This document shows positions 1 through 8,614 of a DNA stretch of 10,000 bases, in pieces; within the stretch, counting starts at the first letter, position 1, and each line of letters begins with the position of its first letter. The stretch lies in NCBI GenBank assembly GCA_015478945.1, contig JABUQX010018442.1, positions 1 through 10,000 on the forward strand, written 5' to 3'. A program made the position numbers and the translations under genes. The notes beneath the pieces are model-generated. The model saw only the letters and a list, made by a program, of their open reading frames with translations, searched no databases and was not told the DNA's origin. This DNA is from Trachelipus rathkii. Taxonomy: Eukaryota; Arthropoda; Malacostraca; Isopoda; Trachelipodidae.

Positions 1-1487
1 AAAGAGCGATCGTAACAGTCTGAGAGCGAAGAATATAAGTACTTATTCTGCTATATACTACTGATATTCAAAATCCGTGAGGCCCGATTTATGGAGTCAG
101 ATGAGCATGATGAAATAATATATGCCGTGAGGTGATTTACCACCACTATTTGTAAAAAAACATAATAATAATTTTTTTCTATGTATATAGATATAACTAC
201 ATTATAATAGTAATAAGTTAGCAGTGTATTCACTTCTTAAATTATTATAGATCTGTGTAACATTAAAATAAACTTTATAATAATGATTGTAAGAATAAGT
301 TAAGCAATCAGTTGATAAAAAATAAATATAAATATAAGGTATGTCAATATCAATTTGCAGTGGTGTTAACCACAGTTTTTTAGAGATCAAATAAAAACGA
401 TTGAAAACTTTCAAAAAGTTCTCATATTAGGCTTAAAGTGCGCCATTTTGAAACAACAGTTTTCGGAATAGAGAGAGTGATAATGGAGCAGTGCTTGTAA
501 CAGATAGGATTTTAAATGAGAAGGCAGCAAGTCCTTAAGATCACTGTACAAGAAAGATGATGAAAAATACCTACAATTAGTCTCCACGCCCGAAGCAGCC
601 AAGCTTTCCCGACCGATGAAAGCCACACCTCCTAACTCAAGCCACTCAAACCGACCCGCCGAACTGACAATTAAAAATAATTGTGCCAATTGAGACTAAC
701 CAAGTTTTGAGGAAAATCGATTTCCAAATTGTAATCAAACCAATTAACGTGCATTTTATTAGCACCTTTTATACAATAAAAAGTGGTACATGAATAATTA
801 CTCCAATGATACAATCATCTATTGCCCTGCTATAAATATCCTATTAAGGGAAAATGGCATAAGTTGAACTGCTAAATAAAATAAAGTTGGCCCCTATTCT
901 CCTCAGTAAAGAAAGAATAAAAGCATTCCATGACGTCCAATTCATAATAAAAGGATATGAAGAGAGGAACCTGCGCTATAGACACCTATTTAACGGGTCG
1001 AACATAGTGGTTAGCAAGATTATATATAAAGCCTCATTAAGAAACCATCCAGTTTGGGTGAAAATTTTTGATATTATTTGTTACGAACCTATTTATTACA
1101 CATAATACAGATTTCGGTTTACATACATTAATAATTATCATGAGGAGTTATTTTTAAACTTTCCCGCGAAAATCGAGACTATAGAAGGTTGATTTTACTA
1201 AGAATAACTATAGTTTTATTATTATATCTGATTATAGTACATTGATAAACTGGATTTAAGATATCTTAACCCTCAAATTGGAAGCTACCAACGTCCAACC
1301 CACCAAACGTAAACTCTTCCGCATCAAGACATTTAAAAAGGCCTCCATACGCTCCTCGGATAAAGAGAGAAAATTTGTTAATATTCATGAGAAGTGTATA
1401 AAAAACTCCGATATGTGTAATTTCTTAAATTAAAGTAGTGAACAATGATCATAACGAATAAAAATAAACAGAATTTATTTTTATATG
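1..1487. other. AT-rich DNA, no gene recognised
   Basis: No reading frame here has both an ATG start and a convincing composition. The two longest open stretches (411-689 minus, 887-1105 plus) begin at TTG codons, so they are not credible animal genes. A less AT-rich patch at about 560-670 stands out but matches nothing I know. Positions 440-450 read GCGCCATTTTG, which on the minus strand resembles a YY1-type core; this is an isolated match and could be chance. The stretch could be intronic or intergenic. Confidence 0.6.
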
Positions 1488-1544
1488 ACTACTACTATAC
1501 TACTACTACTACTACTACTGACTACTACTACTAATAATAATAAT
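1488..1544. repeat. Trinucleotide microsatellite (ACT)n then (AAT)n
   Basis: The tract begins with repeated ACT/TAC units, interrupted near 1499 and 1519, and changes at about 1531 into AAT/TAA units. The change from one trinucleotide to another by a single base difference is typical of a microsatellite that has spread by slippage after a point mutation. Confidence 0.9.
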
Positions 1545-1552
1545 ACAATAAT

Positions 1553-1672
1553 CAAATGAGTATAATATCAAATAAGTAATAATTAATAGATAATTATATA
1601 TAATAATTATATATAATAAAATAATTATAAATATATAATAATAATAATAATATATTTTAAATAATATGAATA
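1553..1672. repeat. A/T-only simple tract with a short (AAT)n core
   Basis: Almost pure A/T sequence containing two adjacent copies of a unit like ATAATTATATATA at about 1590-1616, and an uninterrupted AAT run at about 1632-1650. It is effectively a continuation of the neighbouring microsatellite. Confidence 0.7.
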
Positions 1673-1968
1673 CTTATGACAATCCAAACATGAAATAAAC
1701 TTTGTAGTGAATAAATTTATATAGATTATAAATATATGTATACGAGATGACTTGGTCATTAAACTAAAGCAACGCCGTCACGTGAGAGGCACCATTGCCA
1801 TCTTGTACTGTAATCATGCGAGGTCCATCTGTAATTACAATATTTCCCCACCAAAAATCGGAGATTATATTAAAAAAAAAAATCCTAAAAATAATCGACA
1901 TTATTCTATTAAATTCTCTGTTATCTAATATTAAGAGTCTTTTGCAGGAGTTTGTCTGACATCTATGA
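1673..1968. other. AT-rich DNA with an E-box and a YY1-like core
   Basis: No gene is seen. A less AT-rich patch at 1760-1860 holds the palindrome CACGTG (1779-1784) and, 13 bases later, GCCATCTTG (1797-1805), the complement of a YY1-like core. Two short matches of this kind are weak evidence for a promoter or enhancer. A splice-acceptor-like TCTTTTGCAG lies at 1938-1947, but the frame opened directly after it is not the frame of the long ORF that follows. Confidence 0.3.
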
Positions 1969-2322
1969 TTCTTAGTGTATATTATAGATGTTATTTGTTT
2001 AGAAATTTTTATACGAAAGTGTCATATAATGATCCAATTGTGTAAAGGATTTGAGACGAAGACTGCAACTTCTAAGAGTTTTCACTTCCGTTTATTTTCT
2101 ACCTTACAAGCCTATATTAAATTTTATCAAGATTTTTTGAGAGCGAGAGTTACTAATAGCTTCGAGGATGATTTGGGAGTTATTTATGAGGACCTTGGAG
2201 GTTATCAAAAATCTGAAAAATGTGGATTACCTTATTATTGGAAATGCAAATATATTACATCTGGAATCATATACTATATTTGTCAATTCAACGCAATCTT
2301 GATATTTATTTTACTATATTGA
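1969..2322 (+). CDS. Unrecognised open frame, possible 97-aa protein or exon
   Basis: This frame stays open for about 117 codons between an upstream TGA (1966-1968) and the terminal TGA (2320-2322). The first ATG is at 2029, giving about 97 residues starting MIQLCKGFETK. I recognise no family. The middle is mixed and polar with an acidic patch (SFEDDLGVIYEDLGG), while the last 20 or so residues are hydrophobic (CQFNAILIFILLY) and could form one membrane segment, although AT-rich DNA yields hydrophobic codons by default. With stops expected roughly every 12 codons at this base composition, such a length is uncommon but possible by chance in 10 kb. No promoter, splice site in phase or homologous neighbour supports it. 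It may be an exon, a fragment of an old mobile element, or chance. Confidence 0.17.
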   Translation, partial: FLVYIIDVICLEIFIRKCHIMIQLCKGFETKTATSKSFHFRLFSTLQAYIKFYQDFLRARVTNSFEDDLGVIYEDLGGYQKSEKCGLPYYWKCKYITSGIIYYICQFNAILIFILLY

Positions 2323-4479
2323 TATTAGTATAAATTCCTCTATATATTTCAAATGATGAATATACAGTATATAGTGAGCTAGGTGGGAACCCCGAGAGAG
2401 AGAATAGTAGTTTTCACGTATCATGCTTTTAAAACTAGGTCACGAATGGATGGCGGTTTGCGCGAATTTCATCTGACGCTTTGAATGGAATACGCGTTTA
2501 AGATGTTTCACATCTGAAACTAATTTACCGACATTCCAAACATTGCAAATAAATCTTCAGTCCATTCTTACAGATAGCCAATAATATAATATAAAAATAA
2601 TAAATAATGACGCTTTGAGGAATACTTTATTAAAATCTTACGAAGAGTTAGTATTTTCTCTGACGATCAAATTTGCTCTGGCACTTGAAAAAAAATAGAA
2701 CATATGCTTTATTTAAATGTCATTACTAAAGAGTAGAGTATATAGGTATATACGGAAGTCGAGTTGGACGAATATGGCCTTAAACTTAATATTATTGATA
2801 TTTTTATTATTGACTTTTGATTAAATTTTAGTAACAATTATTTCTTGAAACAAGCATACAAAATGTGTATTCTATATTTATCTATCAGAAATAATAAAAT
2901 ACTCAAAGTGTAAACAAAAAGCCATTGTCAAAGCCAGAGCCCAAATCGGGACACGCTAAAACCCTATATACAAACAAACACATCCTCAAATGTACCAGCG
3001 ATAGAGGCGCATTGCGTATAAGCCGACGAGAGACTTCAAAATAATTTCAATTAATTTTTAACCAATGCATAAAAGCGATGAGGTATTAGAGTTCTTTTTT
3101 ATATAATACATATTAAAATTATTACATTAAGTTCTTGACCCCTTGCATATTTTTTATTTTTTATTTCTTTCTTCTTAGTAGCTACAGCACGTTGTCTTCC
3201 CTTTATATATATTTTAATTTTTAATTTGTTTATCAGTTTATTCGCGCATAAGAGTAAGAGAGATCCAAGTTACAATCCTGAAACTAAACACTCGATCAGA
3301 TAGACGGGCATTAATATTATTAACCTACCCTCAGCAAAAGACCGGAACACAGAACAACAAGGCTCGTACCCAATTCCACCCACGGTCATATTTTTCATAT
3401 AATATATTAAGACAGCCATCGGAGCTTATTGTACCTGGAGCACATAGGTGGATGCGAATGAATAAAATAAAGAAATACTAATTTTATCAGCTTCTCATGG
3501 AGGTTTTGTTTCGATGATGATTCCTAAATTCATTGTGGAAAGAGAAACTCGAGTAGGCCGTGTAAGACTGTCGTAATTTTAGCACTGGCCGTCATCTGAG
3601 AAGATGTACATAAGACCATTTATTTGTATTTGAAAAGTCCTGAAGATAGAAAAAAGTTCATAAAAAATGAAAAGAACCGAGACCGACTTGACGACGAGTT
3701 TATTATTTATTATAAATGTCAATTGTTGTGTTAGTTATTGTAAATATTGTTACTGCCTCTTACTCATAAATTTAGTGTTTCCAGAGGCTTTCTTTCTCTT
3801 TTCTTCCTTGCATGCGATTTTCCTGAACTCCTCTCTCTAGTAAGCTTAGAGGATATTATATATACACGGATTTCTATTGAAAGGATACATTATTTGTTCA
3901 ATAATTATAGGCTTTTCCTATAATATTAGACCCGAGATTTACCAATTGGCTGCGATGCTGATATATATTCCTAACTAATTAAACACAATACGCTTGTGAG
4001 CACATGCCATGTGTTGACCTCAACAATCCCTGTACACCTAATGTAAAAGTACTCTACGACATTTCCATATATCTCAGATATGTGAAATTCTTTCTTGTAT
4101 ACACACGTTAAATAATTATCTTGAAGGAAGGTCAACGAAGGGAGGAGCCAGGAGTTAATAGAAAGTGGAGGTCATTCAAATGCCAGCATCGCGAGGGCAT
4201 GCGGCTTCGCTAAAAAACAGCGCCAAAGAGCAGACACGTAATGTGCTGCACTCCCATATTTCAAGCTAATTGTTCTTATTATTTACAAATATCATTTTGT
4301 GCTATGCTATTATTAATATACAAACTACACATTTGCACATTATTAAATCCGATTTTATTTTTTTGGATTTACTCAAATTCACTTGTTAGCAATGTAATAA
4401 ATTTATCAAAGCAGCATACATTTTCACTAACAAACCCATTGCTATTAATCTTGTAAAATGGACTAGTTTAAATATATCA
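2323..4479. other. AT-rich DNA, no gene recognised
   Basis: This is about 2.1 kb without a supported gene. It holds a pair of overlapping perfect hairpins (2501-2520), a 20/18-base imperfect direct repeat (2474-2493 and 2608-2625), and pyrimidine tracts ending in AG at 3177-3178 and 3839-3840 that look like splice acceptors but have no exon after them. A less AT-rich island at about 4120-4255 has no match I can name. A 71-codon ATG frame at 4241-4456 is strongly hydrophobic and of a length expected by chance. Confidence 0.55.
2501..2520. other. Two overlapping, mutually exclusive small hairpins
   Basis: AGATGT (2501-2506) and ACATCT (2510-2515) form a 6-bp perfect stem with a 3-base loop. 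The overlapping GTTTCA (2505-2510) and TGAAAC (2515-2520) form a second 6-bp perfect stem with a 4-base loop. Only one can form at a time. No function is implied by the surroundings. Confidence 0.5.
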
Positions 4480-5007
4480 GCACTATCAAATATATACTAA
4501 ATATATAATATATTATATATATATATATATAGTATATGTTACTAACAATAAAAGGTACCTATATTATATATCTATAAAATATAAACTAGTTATTTACCTT
4601 AATATTATATATTTACATTTATTGCCGTATATATCATATAAATATAAATATATACTAATATCTTATTTGATATTTTCTACTTTTTAAACACATTCGTTAT
4701 ACAATGTAATATATATATATATATCATCTTCTATTAAAGATAATACTTACAAATATACACTCTATATATATAGTTATGTCCTATTATATAAACATTCATG
4801 TATATATATATATATATAATAGGTGTTATTATTACCTTGTTGCTTTTCGTTGTTATATATATATATAGTATATAATATATATTATAACTATAATATTAGT
4901 GTAATATATATACCTAGAAAAGTTCCCTCCTTGATAGGGCTATGCCCGTTCAGGTGTGAAAAATCGATATAATATTACTATATACTATATATATATACAA
5001 TACTTTT

Positions 5008-5044
<37 letters not shown>

Positions 5045-5347
5045 TATAGTAATATATTATATATATATGTATATTTATAATCATAATATAAAAGTTTGCT
5101 TCTACATAATAGTAAGGGTTGGTGTTATATTACTTAGTATATATAGGATGCTTATTATCAGAATTTTACTTGTATGTCATCTATACTAAATCATTATATA
5201 TATATATATATAGAGTTATTAATCTTATCTTTGTAATATAATATAATATATTATATATATATATATAAATATATATATATTAGTATCTCTATAATATAGC
5301 GTTATTATTCATATATATAGTCACTATATATTATATATATTATATAC

Positions 5348-5403
<56 letters not shown>

Positions 5404-5580
5404 CCTACTGAAATAACGGAATATTAATGTTATATTTATTATTATATCACACTATGAATATATATATATATAGATTATATATATATTCTATAATAATTTA
5501 GAGTTAGAGAGTTTCTATTTTTCAATTCACTATATATTATATATATAATATATATACAGTATATATTATATACTTATTGA
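4480..5580. repeat. Long imperfect (TA)n microsatellite block
   Basis: About 1.1 kb dominated by TA dinucleotide runs broken by short interruptions; the densest part is about 5330-5402. The only clearly non-repetitive island is about 4917-4968, which includes a small perfect hairpin GGGC-TAT-GCCC (4937-4947). No gene is visible. Blocks like this are prone to assembly and length errors. Confidence 0.9.
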
Positions 5581-5667
5581 GCGCTCCTAGCTCTCAGTGG
5601 TAGAGCACCTTCTGCGATTTATAGCAAGGCGAGAGGAGGCCGCTGCGGTCGCGACTGGTAGGAGCGT
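5581..5667 (+). promoter_or_regulatory. tRNA-like head with A-box-type Pol III promoter
   Basis: The ends pair as an acceptor-like stem: CGCTCCTA (5582-5589) with TAGGAGCG (5659-5666), plus a possible G-T pair outside. A D-arm follows, GCTC (5590-5593) with GAGC (5603-5606), whose loop contains AGTGGTA as in many tRNAs. The stretch TAGCTCTCAGTGGTAGAGC differs from a standard tRNA A-box region by an extra TC. An anticodon-like arm starts with CCTT/AAGG (5608-5611 with 5626-5629). The T-arm is poor: only a degenerate B-box-like GGTCGCGACTGG (5647-5658) is present. It is not a working tRNA gene. Confidence 0.6.
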
Positions 5668-5898
5668 AGACATGAGAGCATTCTCTTACAAATTCTAGAA
5701 CTACTCGTTCTCTATCAGACGTTAATTGGAGTATCATTTTAGGTAGTGTGCTCCTATACTAAAGGGAAAGCTTCCTCGTCATCGATGATATTCCTGTCTA
5801 CCAGCTGAAATATGTCGTCTTAGGCCGTGGAAACCATAAAGGCTCCCGTATGACCTTCACCTCTGGGAAGAGCGAACGTTGTATCTATTATTATTATC
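5581..5898 (+). mobile_element. Probable tRNA-derived SINE
   Basis: A SINE is a short non-coding retroelement transcribed by RNA polymerase III from a tRNA-like head and copied by a partner LINE's enzymes. Here a GC-richer block of about 320 bases sits sharply between two TA-repeat blocks. Its first 87 bases form a degenerate cloverleaf (5581-5667) with an A-box-like segment. This is followed by an unrelated body of about 210 bases, including a patch at about 5811-5870 (CTTAGGCCGTGGAAACC and onwards), and a simple TTATTATTATTA-type tail at about 5884-5898. Head, body and simple tail in that order are the classic SINE layout. No target-site duplication can be picked out because both flanks are TA repeats. 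I cannot name the family. An alternative is a lone tRNA pseudogene next to unrelated sequence. Confidence 0.65.
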
Positions 5899-6076
5899 AC
5901 TATAGTTATACTATATTACATATATATATATAATTATATTATATATATTACATAATATATATTATTACTACATATATATACATATATACTATATACGTTA
6001 TATATTATTACGATATTATTTTTGTTAGCATTATATATTATATATATATTATATAATACATATAAATATGATATAT

Positions 6077-6113
<37 letters not shown>

Positions 6114-6267
6114 ACCTATATATAACTATATATATTTATATAATATAATTATAAAATATATATATAGTATATAGTATTTAATATATTATTATAATAATAC
6201 TATATTACAACTAGTGAATTTCTATATAGCTACTTTATATTATATATATATCTATTATATATATATA
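5899..6267. repeat. Imperfect (TA)n microsatellite block
   Basis: About 370 bases of TA runs with scattered interruptions, continuing directly from the TTA tail of the SINE-like element and ending abruptly where the G/A-rich LINE sequence starts at about 6268. No gene is seen. Confidence 0.88.
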
Positions 6268-8288
6268 GAGTGGAAGCAAAGAGGGCGGTGGAGACGGGGC
6301 GAAGAAAAGAGCAAAAGATGAGTGGTGTAGAAAAGAGACGGAAAATTTTGAATCGGGAAGCAAGAATGTTCTGCGAAAGAAGTAAATTATAAAAAGGAAT
6401 AAGAAAAGATGGGGATTTAGGGCGATGAGGATTAAGGAGGAGATGGGGAGTGGATAGGAAGGAGAGGATAGGGTCAGAAGAGGTGGGGGGAGTATTTTAG
6501 TGGATTATTAAATGAGGTGGGTGGGGGAAGGGATGGAAGATTTTACAAAGAGGTGCAGCGGATGGCGCGATGGAAATTGGGAGGGAGGGGAGGATGAAAA
6601 TACAATGTAGGAAAATTGATTAGGGAAGCCTTAGAACTATAAAAGGAAAAAATGGGAGGTGTTCCGAAGGCTCTGAGAATGGGTGTGGAGAATGAGAACA
6701 TGTACAGAAGGGAGGTATACGCGTGGAGGAGTGGTCTGTACTACACGGTTATATAATATATGTTGGAGGATTCTCTCTGGTTGCAGAAGTATCCTACGGA
6801 TTGGGAACGCCATTGGTTGTTTGGTTCCCTCCCTGTATATCAGGGGAAAGGGGAATAGGATGGATGTGGAATTATAGAAGGTATATGTCTTTAAGTGTGG
6901 TAGGGAAAGGGTGGGTATGGTAGAATATCTGAATTGAGAGAGTGAGAATGGTTAAACGAGGGAAGAAATGGGGAAGAACAGGAGGATTTAGGGAGGGAAG
7001 AAGGGTGTAGGTTGAACCCACGTGTTATACAACTACAAAGTATGCTTGTGGAGAAAATATAGAGAGGATAGGGAAACCGTTATGGGTTGTTTTTTTAGAG
7101 TATAGAGAAACGCATATGATAGACGGTGAAGAAGGGGTGAATTGCTAGAGGGTGTTCGGAGGAAAATGAAGTGGGGGGGTACAATTAGGTAAAGTTATCA
7201 GGCAATTATATCATAGGAATAAGGTCATAGAATAGTTGTGCTTGACAAGTGTGTAGGTACGGTGGAGGAGTGTAGATGTTGAGGGTGGTGAGAGGACTGA
7301 GAGGCAAGTGGTGTGTAATGGTCGCCCGTAGGCTTTTCCCACAGATTTATGGAGAGTGTTTGCCAGAGGATGGTGAGGAGGGGAGGGGGCGTGGGAATGT
7401 TGAGACAAATAGGGAATGAATACGAGAGGGGAAGGGAACGAGTGAGATAGGAGTTTGCACCACGGGACATATACTAGAACCTAAGTGGCGAAAGACGCGC
7501 ACAGGTTGAGGTAATTATGAGTGAGGAGATTTGGAGAGAATTGCACGGGAAAGGGCTAAATTAAATCCCTGGTAAGAGGTAAAGTGTTAAGTGCTTTGAG
7601 GAGGAGAAAGAGAGGAGAGGGGGAGGGGTTAGAGGTTCGAGTGGGGGGTGTAGTTTTGGAAGAAGTAAAGATTTTTAGATATTTTAGGGATTGGAATTCT
7701 GGGTAAAGGGGGAGGGGATGAAGGCAGGAGATAGAACAATAGAGTAGCGAGAAGGAATGAGAGCTTGAGTGGTCTGAGAAGAAGTAATGAAAGGGGGGGG
7801 ATTTATCACCGAAAGTTAAGATAAGTATGTTTGAAAAATTTGTGTTCCAGCGGTGTTGTATGGGTGTGAATGAAACGTGGGGTTGAACCTGCCAGGTTCC
7901 AGGAAAGAAGTTGCGAAGTATCTTGAGATTGGAACGGTTGAAGAGCCGGTTTTGTGGGTTAGTAGAAGGAGAGGACTTAGGAATGGGTGGTGGAGGGAGA
8001 GATGCTAATTGGAGGACATGGGGTTGGTGGGAAGAGCGAGAAGGGAATGTTAAGATGGTATGGGCATCTGGTGAGAATGGAGGAACAGAGGAGTCGGTTA
8101 GGAAGAGTTTGGGCAGGCGGAGGGGATAGGAAGGAGAGGAAGGGGAAGACCAAGAAGGAGGTGGGATTGATGGAATAAAGGAGATGCTGGAGGAGGGAGG
8201 GATGAGGGAGGAAGAGGGTAGGGTGTTTGGCGAGGGATAGGGTGGGTGGAGGAGGGGGTGGCGGGCCGAGGTTGAAGGGGGGGTGTGA
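6268..8288 (+). pseudogene. Decayed LINE ORF2: linker, reverse transcriptase, C-terminal domain
   Basis: Conserved blocks appear in the right order but in all three frames. They are: IREALEL-stop-KEKMGG (6619-6660); RLYNICWR (6746-6769); LVPSLYIRGKGNRMD (6821-6865), the VPLYKGKG-type block; YRRYMSLSVVGKG (6873-6911), the YRGISLLSVVGK block; TGGFREGRR (6978-7004), the QGGFRxGR block; WVVFLEYRE (7083-7109) and AYDRR (7112-7126), RT motif A; a worn RQGCVMSP-type block at about 7297-7345; SEEIWRE (7520-7540) just after where YADD should lie; VGGVVLEEVKIFRYF (7641-7685); VPAVLYGCE (7844-7870); LRWYGHLVRMEEQR (8050-8091); and an end region running to TGA at 8286-8288. Motif A has Glu where the catalytic Asp is expected and no clear YADD survives. 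At least nine frame changes and many stops make it non-functional. Confidence 0.88.
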
Positions 8289-8347
8289 GTGGCGAGAGGC
8301 CTGTAAACGTACCACTACCCCGCTCATGCGGGAAAAAAGTGTAACGC
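8289..8347 (+). other. LINE 3' UTR with perfect hairpin
   Basis: A short untranslated stretch after the ORF2 stop. CCCGC (8319-8323) and GCGGG (8328-8332) form a perfect 5-bp GC stem with a TCAT loop, followed by AAAAAAGTGTAACGC and then the tail. In several LINE clades the RT recognises a 3' stem-loop close to the tail; a similar role here is inference. The stem is intact while the coding part is wrecked. Confidence 0.6.
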
Positions 8348-8422
8348 ATAATAAATAAAAAATAAATAAATATATATATATATATATATAATATATATAT
8401 ATATAAATTTATATATATATAT

Positions 8423-8457
<35 letters not shown>

Positions 8458-8491
8458 TTATATATATATATATATAATATATAATATACTA

Positions 8492-8564
<73 letters not shown>

Positions 8565-8614
8565 CTATATATATATATATATATATATTTTTATCATATA
8601 TATATATTAATATA
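8348..8614. repeat. LINE tail passing into (AT)n microsatellite
   Basis: The tract starts with ATAATAAATAAAA-type units (8348-8370), the simple tail of LINE copy 1, and passes without a break into AT dinucleotide repeats. The longest pure AT run is about 50 bases (around 8512-8561). Two copies of a palindromic ATATAAATTTATAT unit lie at about 8400 and 8450. No gene is seen. Confidence 0.88.

Larger units (their letters stand above)
6268..8370 (+). mobile_element. 5'-truncated non-LTR retrotransposon (LINE), copy 1
   Basis: A purine-rich block of about 2.1 kb carrying, in order, the end of the endonuclease-RT linker, a ruined reverse transcriptase, the characteristic LINE C-terminal domain, a short 3' UTR and an A/T-rich tail (8348-8370). 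LINEs move by target-primed reverse transcription and are commonly truncated at the 5' end, which fits the abrupt start next to TA repeats and the absence of an endonuclease domain. Base composition is strongly G/A on the plus strand, unlike the flanks, as is usual for the coding strand of such elements. The clade is not settled: motif style fits the broad RTE/CR1/jockey-like group. Target-site duplications cannot be recognised in the TA flanks. Confidence 0.88.

Noticed and set aside
411..689. 92-codon minus-strand open frame with fairly balanced composition
   Set aside because: It begins at TTG directly after a stop, with no useful ATG near the start, no recognised motif and no splice signals that I can defend.
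887..1105. 72-codon plus-strand open frame
   Set aside because: It begins at TTG, contains no ATG, and is of a length expected by chance.
3133..3178. Strong pyrimidine tract ending in TTAG, with a branch-point-like TTGAC upstream
   Set aside because: It looks like a splice acceptor, but no open exon or coding motif follows; T-rich runs are common in this composition.
3781..3846. Pyrimidine-rich tract ending CTCTCTCTAG followed by TAAGC
   Set aside because: It resembles acceptor and donor signals placed on top of each other, but no exon is visible on either side.
4241..4456. 71-codon ATG frame encoding a very hydrophobic peptide
   Set aside because: AT-rich DNA yields Leu/Ile/Phe/Tyr-rich frames by default; the length is within chance and nothing supports translation.
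4917..4968. Small non-repetitive island with a GGGC-TAT-GCCC hairpin in the TA block
   Set aside because: It is too short to assign and shares no clear segment with the SINE-like element or the LINEs; a 4-bp stem is weak evidence.
5581..5667. A functional tRNA gene
   Set aside because: There is no proper T-arm or B-box, the D-loop has extra bases, and the anticodon arm needs a bulge to give a 7-base loop. A degenerate SINE head fits better.
7211..7470. Minus-strand open frames of 65 and 81 codons
   Set aside because: They lie opposite the RT part of LINE copy 1, whose plus-strand motifs are in the correct order.
6268..8288. Retroviral, endogenous viral or LTR-retrotransposon origin for the RT fragments
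   Set aside because: There are no LTRs, protease, RNase H-integrase order or gag-like region; the motif style, C-terminal LRWYGH block, tail and nearby EEP endonuclease are those of a non-LTR element.
7977..8427. Proline- and serine-rich open frames on the minus strand (7977-8327 and 8098-8427)
   Set aside because: They are the complement of the G/A-rich LINE coding strand; runs of CCN codons follow from that composition. The second also reads through the AT microsatellite, giving a YIYI repeat.
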